Of a DNA stretch of 14,769 bases, positions 8,567-14,769 are shown in pieces. Numbering within the stretch: the first letter of the stretch is position 1; each line of letters begins with the position of its first letter. The stretch is from Discostella pseudostelligera (Eukaryota; Bacillariophyta; Thalassiosirophyceae; Thalassiosirales; Thalassiosiraceae). Below the pieces are notes generated by a model. The model ran no database searches, was not told the origin of the DNA, and was given only the letters and a program-made list of their open reading frames with translations. The stretch covers positions 1-14,769 of the forward strand of contig JALLBK010000749.1 in the NCBI GenBank assembly GCA_036940085.1, written 5' to 3'. The position numbers and the translations under genes are program-made.

Positions 8567-8921
8567 GACTCATAATCATAGCACGTCGGAAGTATCAACA
8601 AACTGCCCTTCAGCACAACGCCTCTTCCATAGATATGCCAACAGGGAGGTAACATATCGTAGGGGGTGCGTGAAGGTGCCCCTCGCGAGTAGCGATGATG
8701 CCGTCTGCCGTAATCGTCATGTTGTGGAATGTTGTTGTTGTTGTGTGGCTGAGGCCCTTGCGTCATGGAAGTTCCCGCCAAAACCATCTTTGCTGGTTTC
8801 TCAATCGTTACGAGAGGAATTAATATATATCTTCCTTCCGCCCTCTCCTGTTCCACGCGTCCACCGCCGCTCATCCTCCGACTCTCTTGCTGATCTCTCC
8901 AACCAAAAATCTTCTTGCACC
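8567..8921. promoter_or_regulatory. Divergent promoter between F-box and CIA30 genes
   Basis: This 355-nt stretch lies between the minus-strand ATG at 8566 and the plus-strand ATG at 8922. It carries TTCCCGCCAAAA at 8772-8783, whose reverse complement TTTTGGCGGGAA is a full E2F-type consensus. A TATA-like TAATATATAT at 8821-8830 lies about 92 nt before the CIA30 start. An open frame runs through the region in phase with CIA30, but it is Cys- and Ser-rich and looks non-coding. Confidence 0.5.
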
Positions 8922-9896
8922 ATGATCATGATGACGATGACGATGAGATTGCTACCGTCAATTGTTCATTTCACCCTCACCGCTACGGCATATCTGCACT
9001 CATCGCATTATCCTCTTTGCCGCTACCACCGTCTCATCTCGTTGTCGTCGTCCTGCTCACGGTTGAAAATGCTTCCATCCAACCAAGAGCTGAATAAAGC
9101 CAAACAGCGAATATCACAGGCCATATCGGTAGGCGCACCCGCCTACAATGCAGGTGATATCCAACGGTGTGCAACTTTATACAAAGAAGTGGCTAGAGAA
9201 ATTGCACCGCTTGTGCCATCAACTTTCCAAGTGAAGTTGCTACGGGAGGTGGAGGAGGATGTTGACGACGACGATAATAATGAGAAGAAGTACGATGCCA
9301 AAGCATGGGCTTTGCGAAGAGTGTTTGACTCCATCGTAGAGTACCAATTACCAATGATCCCACACGGAATATCGGATGAGAATATTGAATATGAGCCATT
9401 TACATCATCTCAATTGGGTATCGAACCGGTGCGTGTCATGGACAGTGTCATGGGGGGGATATCGAATGGGGGTTGGATCTCTCAAACAAATACCTTCTTC
9501 GGGGAAACATCACTTGCCAACAATGGAGGATTTGCATCTTTACGATGGAGATTCTCCAATATACAAAATTGGTCGCATGCGAAGGGGATATATATCAAAG
9601 GCCTCAAACATTCGAAGGCGGACGAGCATACTTTCCGAATCATATTGAAAGATGTCGTGTGCGAGCGTATTCGATTGTCCAATTTCAAGGCAGTATTTGC
9701 CAATCCTCAGCAGACGGATGATCCATTGCTGATACCATTTACATCAATTACTCAGATGGAACAGATGGGACAACCCATGGTCGGAGCACCATCATTCAAT
9801 CCATCGGCTGTTACTGAGATTGGGCTGATGGCGATAAAGCCGACGGTGGTTGGTCAATTCCAATTAGAGCTTTCAGAGTGGGGGTTGTACAGTTGA
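8922..9896 (+). CDS. CIA30-domain protein (NDUFAF1/CIA30 family), probably organelle-targeted
   Basis: A 324-residue protein with a C-terminal CIA30 domain (about 165-323). Signatures are VMDSVMGGISNGG (172-184), FFGETSLANNGGFASLRW (192-209), GIYIKGLK, PFTSITQME and FQLELSEWGLY. CIA30 proteins assist assembly of respiratory complex I, and related proteins act in chloroplast biogenesis. Before the domain is a helical stretch with ISVGAPAYNAGDIQRCATLY (68-87) and an acidic run (111-121). The frame is open back to 8535, but ATG 8922 sits in CACCATGA, follows a TATA-like box by about 92 nt, and begins a hydrophobic leader (MRLLPSIVHFTLTATAYL). After that come about 27 residues rich in Ser/Arg/His with no acidic residue. 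This fits a signal plus transit peptide for a secondary plastid, with ATA-Y in place of the usual ASA-F, but mitochondrial import cannot be excluded. Confidence 0.82.
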   Translation: MIMMTMTMRLLPSIVHFTLTATAYLHSSHYPLCRYHRLISLSSSCSRLKMLPSNQELNKAKQRISQAISVGAPAYNAGDIQRCATLYKEVAREIAPLVPSTFQVKLLREVEEDVDDDDNNEKKYDAKAWALRRVFDSIVEYQLPMIPHGISDENIEYEPFTSSQLGIEPVRVMDSVMGGISNGGWISQTNTFFGETSLANNGGFASLRWRFSNIQNWSHAKGIYIKGLKHSKADEHTFRIILKDVVCERIRLSNFKAVFANPQQTDDPLLIPFTSITQMEQMGQPMVGAPSFNPSAVTEIGLMAIKPTVVGQFQLELSEWGLYS

Positions 9897-10163
9897 AAAT
9901 TAATTTGAAATTGATCATATTATGCAAAGCATAATATCCGCATATCGCTGTAGAGTCAGATATTAGAGAGTACAAATAGGCCATCGACAGGATCTCATGA
10001 TTTCTACGTCACGCGGAAGTGCAATTGAGAGCCGAGTCGTCACAAGTGACAAGTGTCACTTTCCCGTCAAATATTTGCCACGTGGAAGATTGGACCCCAG
10101 CAACGATTGCTGCTTCGACATCGATCTGCCTTGCTATTCCCCTCGTCGGCCCGCCGATCAACC
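9897..10163. other. Spacer between CIA30 and the 489-residue gene
   Basis: AT-rich at its start (CIA30 3' region with the hairpin), GC-richer toward the downstream ATG. GTCACAAGTGAC (10040-10051), an interrupted palindrome, and an overlapping second CAAGTGTCAC lie about 110 nt before the ATG. A near-match to an E2F box (TTTCCCGTC) follows from about 10060. No gene is seen. Confidence 0.35.
9917..9937 (+). other. Perfect 9-bp hairpin in the 3' region of the CIA30 gene
   Basis: ATATTATGC (9917-9925), loop AAA, GCATAATAT (9929-9937), 20 nt after the stop codon. It would lie in the CIA30 3' UTR and could affect 3'-end formation or mRNA stability. No function is shown by the sequence. Confidence 0.5.
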
Positions 10164-11633
10164 ATGGAGCAAGAAGCAGTAGTAGTGCCACCTCCGCCGT
10201 CGGCCATAGGCGCGTGTCATGAGGCAAAGTCATCCCGCTTCCTCCACTCATTTGGATATCATCTAGCCAAGCGATTGGTCGGGAATAATCCGATCGATAG
10301 ATGCGTTCGTCAGGCCTACGAACAGCAGCAGTCGTCGCTTCAAAACAATGTGTGCCCGACAAAGTCAGGCGAGGACAATGCATTGTTTCAAGCATTCCGT
10401 ACCAATTGGAGATCGAATGTTCGCCTTCCATGGCATCTACCAGTATCAGGTGGTACCGGTGGGGTGATTAAAGGGGATGATGATTTCACTGATGAGAGTA
10501 CCAATATATTGGTACAGTCATTGTTCATCGACATTACATTTGACTTCCTCATTTGCCCTACCAAGTTTATGGTTGATGAAAATGGCAGTATGATGCACTC
10601 ATGTCATGTATTGGAGAAAAAAGACGTTAGGGAAGAAGCAGACTATTCCCTCAATGATGAAGCAAATTCGTCTTCCATTGTAATATATGTTGCCATTCGC
10701 TTAGGTGCATTGCTTGCGATACCTACATCTCCGATTAATGACCGTGTCGCTGTTTCTACAATCAACATTAGCGACAATGATGGTAGGAATAATATTCGGC
10801 GGAGCTGTGAGAATTCGATGAAAGACGATGGGTACCGATACTACTATCATCGGGGGAATACTGCACTAACAATGACAGATTTGAATGAGCATTGCAAATC
10901 GATTGACATTGTGTTAGAAGATATGGATCCTGTAGATGTCGCTAGAATATTTGGGGATACGTTCACAGAAGGATGTAGAACTGAGGACTCATGGGAGATA
11001 ATGTCAAAGAAACATTTAGTTGCCGATGACGATACTGGTACGATAATGTGCGCCGATTCTTCTAATCCAACATTCGGTGCGGACGATCGTCTCACGCCCA
11101 AAAGTGAGATCGAAAGAGAGTATGACCATTTGAACTTTATTATGAAATTGCATCATGGAGTGCTTCAAGCTGATGGAGTTCTGCCCTTGAGCCGGAGCGT
11201 CAGCAATGGTGGTGCTGACAATTGCCCTGTACAATCCATCCATCGGTCGATGTTAGACATGATACTTTTACAATCCAAATGCAGTAGGTGCGATGGAGTA
11301 TGCGTCGCAGTGCCTAGAACAGAGGCATTAGCTTCGTGGAGGACGGTTGATCCGAGAATCGTTAGCGCAGTGGTAGCACAAAGTGTGGAATTGCAACGTC
11401 AAAAGATGAATTCGGTACGAGATATTACAATGAATGCTGCAGTAACTACTTCCACCACGAACGATACTGATCGAGATACACCAGACGCCAGCAACAGTAG
11501 AAACAACAACGGCAAATCGTCGCTAAGCAGGCCACCGCAACAACCTAACGAGAGTGCGCTCTCTGCAAGAGCGAAGGCGACAACGAAGAGCGTCAGTCGA
11601 AAGAAACCCAAATTTAGGCTCGGTCCTGCGTAA
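10164..11633 (+). CDS. Hypothetical protein, unrecognised, 489 residues
   Basis: I do not recognise this family. The frame is open upstream to a GTG at 10053, but the first ATG is at 10164, in an excellent context (ACCATGG), giving 489 residues. Visible features: a Pro run (9-12); a basic/aromatic segment (FLHSFGYHLAKRLVG, 26-40); a mixed hydrophobic region at about 115-190 (VQSLFIDITFDFLICP and VIYVAIRLGALLAIP) that looks like beta strands more than membrane spans; an acidic part with VARIFGDTF (259-267); an exact C-x2-C-x3-C cluster (C373, C376, C380); and a disordered Ser/Thr/Asn tail ending RKKPKFRLGPA. Codon use and lack of stops over 1.47 kb support a real gene. No signal peptide is evident. 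The cysteine cluster is too small to call a zinc finger. Confidence 0.75.
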   Translation: MEQEAVVVPPPPSAIGACHEAKSSRFLHSFGYHLAKRLVGNNPIDRCVRQAYEQQQSSLQNNVCPTKSGEDNALFQAFRTNWRSNVRLPWHLPVSGGTGGVIKGDDDFTDESTNILVQSLFIDITFDFLICPTKFMVDENGSMMHSCHVLEKKDVREEADYSLNDEANSSSIVIYVAIRLGALLAIPTSPINDRVAVSTINISDNDGRNNIRRSCENSMKDDGYRYYYHRGNTALTMTDLNEHCKSIDIVLEDMDPVDVARIFGDTFTEGCRTEDSWEIMSKKHLVADDDTGTIMCADSSNPTFGADDRLTPKSEIEREYDHLNFIMKLHHGVLQADGVLPLSRSVSNGGADNCPVQSIHRSMLDMILLQSKCSRCDGVCVAVPRTEALASWRTVDPRIVSAVVAQSVELQRQKMNSVRDITMNAAVTTSTTNDTDRDTPDASNSRNNNGKSSLSRPPQQPNESALSARAKATTKSVSRKKPKFRLGPA

Positions 11634-11850
11634 CAACCACTTGCATCAAATCCTGCAACATCAGCAATCAGCATCATGGTGATTGCCAAATAACTATATA
11701 TTATCGCCTGCATAAGGACAGAGAATTTTTATCAGCATAGAATTACTCTTAGAAGCTCCACCATCTGTAACCCCATAAATTATGTAGTTCTTCATCTCGC
11801 ATATCGCAAATTGCATAATCGTTCTCATCACTTAAAGATCCCATGAGCAT

Positions 11851-12096
11851 TCATTGTCGTTTCTTTGATTTTTCAGTACCAATTGGCTTACTACCCCGTC
11901 GATCTTTAAGGATCTGATCTAAATTCATCTTCTCCTCTTCTTCAATCTTTTTGTTGAAATCGATATGGTCATATGTAGGCCCAACACCACCTCCAAATAT
12001 TATGTCGCGTAGCCGCAGGAGGAGCCAGCCCAACAACAGGCCGAGGGCGAAGATAACCAGCGACGCTAATTGTACATTTATTGATTCAATGCCCAT
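11851..12096 (-). CDS. Small single-pass membrane protein, 81 residues
   Basis: Not a family I recognise. Residues 8-28 form one membrane span (QLASLVIFALGLLLGWLLLR), followed by the basic RLRD, a Gly-rich GGGVGPTYDHIDF, a charged probably coiled-coil segment (KKIEEEEKMNLDQILKDRR), and a very basic tail (KSKKRQ). The layout of a short lumenal N-terminus, one anchor and a charged cytosolic tail is typical of small membrane-complex subunits or adaptors. It starts at the first ATG, opposite the NTF2-like gene across a 529-nt divergent promoter, and ends facing the 489-residue gene. The clean hydrophobic/charged partition supports a real gene, but shortness limits certainty. Past its TGA the frame stays open about 33 more codons, which is not significant. 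Confidence 0.6.
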   Translation of the reverse strand: MGIESINVQLASLVIFALGLLLGWLLLRLRDIIFGGGVGPTYDHIDFNKKIEEEEKMNLDQILKDRRGSKPIGTEKSKKRQ

Positions 12097-12625
12097 ACTG
12101 ATATTGTCAATTCACACTGAGGAACGAGGAATAGGGAAGGCTGTTCCGCTAGAGATCCGACGTCATATTCAGGGTTCGGGTGCAGTTCTCGAGGGGAGAG
12201 GGAAGTGAGCGACAGAGTTGTGTGGAGGAAGCGAGGAGCGAGGAGACACAGAAAAAACAAAATAAAAGATGGAGAGGTGATAGGGTGGTGGGAACACGTA
12301 CGTGTGGGAACCTTCGCGCGAAGAATGTGGTCAAGTTTCCCGCGCAATCAATTCTCTCCCGCCAAATCTATGCCACGTGTAAGTTCTTCGTGAGGGGTGA
12401 GGGGATGACGTGAGAGTGATGACGTGTTGACTTCAATGTTGCAAACCTCCAACAAAAAAATCCAAAAAGCCAAACCATCAAAAGGCAAAAAATTCGACCA
12501 CCGACCGACGACCGACGACCATAACCATAATCCATCTCGTCGAGTGATGGCTTTGTTATGAAAGAAGGCAATCAAACCCACACTACCAACTTCCACGCCC
12601 GCACCTAACTCATCTTACCAACGTC
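12097..12625. promoter_or_regulatory. Divergent promoter with ACGT-core cluster and two E2F-like boxes
   Basis: Candidate bZIP/bHLH sites are GACGTC (12159-12164), the 12-bp palindrome ACACGTACGTGT (12294-12305), CACGTG (12374-12379), TGACGTGA (12406-12413), TGACGTGT (12420-12427) and ACGTCA (12622-12627, overlapping the start codon). GATGACGTG is repeated with a 14-nt period. E2F-like boxes are TTTCCCGCGC (12336-12345) and CTCCCGCCAAA (12355-12365). A short CGACCGA/CGACGAC repeat lies at about 12498-12520. No protein-coding potential is apparent. TGACGT cores are the basis of the CO2/cAMP-responsive elements known from diatom carbonic anhydrase promoters, but function here is inference. Confidence 0.45.
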
Positions 12626-13333
12626 ATGTGCTCAAAGACAACCGTTACACTCACGAAGAGAAATCGGCCGCAGGAAGCGACCAAGATTCTCCAGCCGTAT
12701 GCAAAATCTCCCATCGGACACTTTACAGCCAAATCCACCTCTCCGGAACACATCCTACACAAGAATGGCAAGATTGATGCACAGAAAACACTCGTGGCGC
12801 AAGTAGGTCTCGAGAACTTTATTCGGTCCGTCACTCTTCCTCTCAATTTGCATCTTACGGATGAAGTCAAATTCAACATGAACGGCCAAGGTCGGATGCA
12901 AAGTTGGGATGATGTCTACCTCGCTGAGCGCGTCTACACCCGCTGTCTTGGCATTTCGAAACGCATATATCAAACACATGCCTACACTCATGAACCGGAT
13001 AGGAAATTTGCATACTTTATATTGGAGGAACACAATGAACGCTCACTTTGGTTCCTTCCCGATTTCGATTTCTTTGTCTTGGTATTTACGTATTACGATG
13101 ACAAAAAGAATGTGACGAGAGTGGATGTGCAATATGATCAGATGAGTTTCTTCTTGCATTGCTTGGGAGTGGCTCAGGCGCATGCGTGGTTTGTTGAGAA
13201 TGTGATTACACCCATCGCGTTGGTTTGGGCAAAGACGTATGCTGCTTCGGGTTTAGTCAATCCGTTTACTTTTTTGTTGCAGCTGCTGATTGTTCCGTTG
13301 GCAGTGATCTATTACTTCTTCTTGCTAGATTGA
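12626..13333 (+). CDS. NTF2/SnoaL-like fold protein with C-terminal membrane anchor
   Basis: A 235-residue protein. Residues about 55-205 have an NTF2-like (SnoaL-type) pattern: a helical start (LVAQVGLENFIRS), then strands around DEVKFNMNG, YFILEE, FFVLVFTYYDD and NVTRVDVQYDQMSFFLHCLG. The last block resembles the closing strand and helix of SnoaL-like domains (a strand, then YDQM). No enzyme can be named, since this fold serves many functions. The last 25 residues (211-233, LVNPFTFLLQLLIVPLAVIY) are strongly hydrophobic and end two residues before the stop, as in tail-anchored proteins. The N-terminus is basic (KRNRPQEATK) and not a clear signal peptide. The ATG at 12626 is the first in frame. 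Domain assignment is tentative, but the gene itself is convincing. Confidence 0.65.
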   Translation: MCSKTTVTLTKRNRPQEATKILQPYAKSPIGHFTAKSTSPEHILHKNGKIDAQKTLVAQVGLENFIRSVTLPLNLHLTDEVKFNMNGQGRMQSWDDVYLAERVYTRCLGISKRIYQTHAYTHEPDRKFAYFILEEHNERSLWFLPDFDFFVLVFTYYDDKKNVTRVDVQYDQMSFFLHCLGVAQAHAWFVENVITPIALVWAKTYAASGLVNPFTFLLQLLIVPLAVIYYFFLLD

Positions 13334-13572
13334 TGTGTGGGTTTTGGAGGAGATGGTATCAAGGATCTGAGGACAAATCGTCTTGTCCGGCTCCGAGAGA
13401 GGTTTATGTATGTTTTTACACTGCAATCGACTATCTACAATCTACAATGATCTCTAACGACGCTAGAGTTCTAAATCATGCTTTATCTGCGTAAAGTATC
13501 AACTTCGATATAATTACAATACTGTCCGTTATGTGTTGTGTCAACGCATGTTTAGAATTCAACTGCCATTTT
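13334..13572. other. Convergent 3' spacer between NTF2-like and esterase genes
   Basis: The ends of both genes face each other over 239 nt. The only structure noted is a small inverted repeat, GGACAA (13371-13376) and TTGTCC (13383-13388). No gene is seen. Confidence 0.4.
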
Positions 13573-14580
13573 CTACTTCGATTCCAAAAAGTTTTTCTCT
13601 GGCTCGGTGGCATCAATCATTGAGTGATCTGGGTATGACCGAGGAAGATTTGTAACTGCCAACTCCATACCCAAACTTCCATCACCATCTAAGATCGACC
13701 GATCTAATACTTCAATGACCAACTCATACAGTCGATAGTTGCCCATTGACGTTAAATGCAACCCGTCGGTCAGATAATCTATCTTCCATTGTTGCTTGTT
13801 GCTAAACGACAACGGCGGCGATGACGACGACTGTTGTTCACTCTGGAAAATTGTTGGAAGCTGCATCCCATTCCATGCATCCACAACTGGTATGCCCATA
13901 TCGCTTGCAACTTGTCTACATGCCTCGGCATAGTGCCTTGTTACATTTTCATTATCTCGATTGTGCTTCTGCTTTTCTGTATCACATGGTGGTGGTGTTA
14001 ACAGTGACACTGCTACATTACTTCCACTGAAGCTTTTCGTATTCCATGTTTGTATAAGTTGAATCATTTTCGTCAGATTTGATGCGAATTCATCCAGTGG
14101 AATGTGGTGACGCGAGCAACCTCCAACAGGAAGACAGGAGTCGTTGGCACCATAGCCTATAAGAAATGCGTATTGTGGATATTGCGTCAACTCTTTCTTA
14201 TCAGTAGATGATGATTGTCCATTGTCATTCATTCCGCATTCTGCGTCATTCGTTTCAATGAACTCATTCTCGAGGCATTCACCTGTCATACCATTATGTG
14301 ACGGTACACCTAATATCTCCTCTAGAATCAATGGAAGTGCAGCCAACCCCCATCGCGAATTATACCCATTCATTCCGCGATTTATCACATCCATCCGTCT
14401 ATTGTATCGAATTGCCAAGGATGTCACCCATCCCTGTGAGTGAGATGAGCCTAGTTCGGTGATGGAATCGCCGAGGAGTATTAGTTTTGGACGGGCGGAT
14501 AGGGTGGTGTGATGAAGGTAGATATGAGATGGAACTGGAGGGATGGTTATTGCTGGTGGTTGAGGTACCATCATTTCCAT
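13573..14580 (-). CDS. IAH1: IAH1-type GDSL/SGNH esterase (isoamyl acetate-hydrolyzing esterase homolog)
   Basis: A 335-residue SGNH hydrolase with all consensus blocks. Block I is LILLGDSITELG (nucleophile S39), block II RGMNGYNSRWGL (68-79), block III IGYGANDSCLP (N146), and block V TDGLHLTSMGNYRLYE (D272, H275). GYNSRW, GANDSCLP and DGLHLT are typical of the IAH1 group, which hydrolyses short-chain acetate esters, so short acyl esters are the likely substrates. The protein is longer than yeast IAH1 (about 240 residues). The extra length is a polar insert between blocks II and III (about 93-132, Asn/Ser/Asp-rich), a Ser-rich insert (about 247-262), and a roughly 40-residue C-terminal tail. 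The N-terminus is Pro-rich without a signal peptide, suggesting a cytosolic location. The start is the first ATG, about 80 nt from a (CT)21 tract. Confidence 0.88.
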   Translation of the reverse strand: MEMMVPQPPAITIPPVPSHIYLHHTTLSARPKLILLGDSITELGSSHSQGWVTSLAIRYNRRMDVINRGMNGYNSRWGLAALPLILEEILGVPSHNGMTGECLENEFIETNDAECGMNDNGQSSSTDKKELTQYPQYAFLIGYGANDSCLPVGGCSRHHIPLDEFASNLTKMIQLIQTWNTKSFSGSNVAVSLLTPPPCDTEKQKHNRDNENVTRHYAEACRQVASDMGIPVVDAWNGMQLPTIFQSEQQSSSSPPLSFSNKQQWKIDYLTDGLHLTSMGNYRLYELVIEVLDRSILDGDGSLGMELAVTNLPRSYPDHSMIDATEPEKNFLESK

Positions 14581-14655
14581 TGCCGATGGTAGAATAGGTA
14601 GTTTAGTTGATGATTCGTCCAGATGGTGTTGGTGCTGCTTCTATTGCTATTGTGC

Positions 14656-14658
<3 letters not shown>

Positions 14659-14707
<49 letters not shown>

Positions 14708-14715
14708 TATATATA
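14659..14715. repeat. (CT)21 dinucleotide microsatellite next to an (AT)n tract
   Basis: CT repeats run from 14659 to 14701, GA on the strand of the esterase gene. ATATATATATA follows at 14705-14715. Seen from the esterase gene the order is TATA-like tract, GA repeat, then ATG, about 80-135 nt upstream of it. The repeat is probably 5' UTR or core promoter. Confidence 0.9.
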
Positions 14716-14769
14716 CTAGCCGCTGCGCGTCTAGCAGCAGCTAGCCACGTAAAGCTCATTGGTACTTTT

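Noticed and set aside
8535..8921. Upstream extension of the CIA30 frame (129 extra codons from a TTG)
   Set aside because: It overlaps the start of the antisense F-box gene, is Cys/Ser/Arg-rich without a domain, and contains the TATA-like and E2F-like motifs. ATG 8922 has better context and begins a leader peptide.
11103..11168. Possible intron in the 489-residue gene (GTGAGA to TTCAAG)
   Set aside because: The encoded segment reads as ordinary protein and no alignment or stop demands its removal.
11752..11853. Open frame of about 33 codons after the TGA of the small membrane protein (possible readthrough or selenocysteine)
   Set aside because: That length without a stop is expected by chance fairly often, and no SECIS-like structure or selenoprotein motif was evident.
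13371..13388. Six-bp inverted repeat in the spacer after the NTF2-like gene, considered as a terminator
   Set aside because: Short stem, no U-tract, and eukaryotic context; likely chance.
1..14769. Similar CTATTGCTATT strings near both window ends, considered as terminal repeats
   Set aside because: Only about 12 bases of low complexity, not placed at the exact ends, and no transposase or other mobile-element gene lies between.

Overview
The window looks like nuclear DNA of a unicellular photosynthetic stramenopile, most likely a diatom. Evidence is a diatom-type helicase-associated (HA) domain fused to Myb, HSF and CRC DNA-binding domains, modules resembling the diatom-expanded DUF6824 family, and a CIA30-domain protein with a leader that could suit a secondary plastid. 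Introns are few and very short (75, 79 and 81 nt, all starting GTGAG), and the genes are densely packed and alternate in strand. No bacterial operon, mobile element, CRISPR array, tRNA or rRNA was seen.

Layout: a J-domain protein (+, 315-1043) runs tail-to-tail, with a 25-nt gap, into a rhomboid protease (-, 1069-2031). A 504-nt divergent promoter with a minisatellite of four TTCCCGCC (E2F-like) boxes separates the rhomboid gene from a large multi-domain regulator (+, 2536-5769, two introns inferred here). Its tail faces a gene with two F-box/zinc-finger modules (-, 5862-8566, one intron). That gene is split in the raw sequence by a 72-bp exact duplication around a single N, which I read as an unmerged contig overlap. 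A second divergent promoter leads to a CIA30 protein (+, 8922-9896), followed by an unrecognised 489-aa protein (+, 10164-11633). A small membrane protein (-, 11851-12096) faces it. A third divergent promoter, rich in ACGT cores and with two E2F-like boxes, leads to a tail-anchored NTF2-like protein (+, 12626-13333). Last is an IAH1-type GDSL esterase (-, 13573-14580) with a (CT)21 tract upstream.

The most interesting object is the 2536-5769 gene. After splicing it encodes about 1025 residues in the order HA - Myb/SANT - HSF - module A - CRC (two CXC motifs, as in LIN54/TSO1) - module B. Modules A and B are copies of one another. Their alignment exposes a stop-free 75-nt intron inside A and a missed last exon that completes B. 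Myb and LIN54-type CRC proteins work together with E2F/DP in DREAM/MMB cell-cycle complexes. Here Myb and CRC domains sit in one polypeptide behind an E2F-like promoter cluster, which suggests, but does not prove, a fused cell-cycle regulator.
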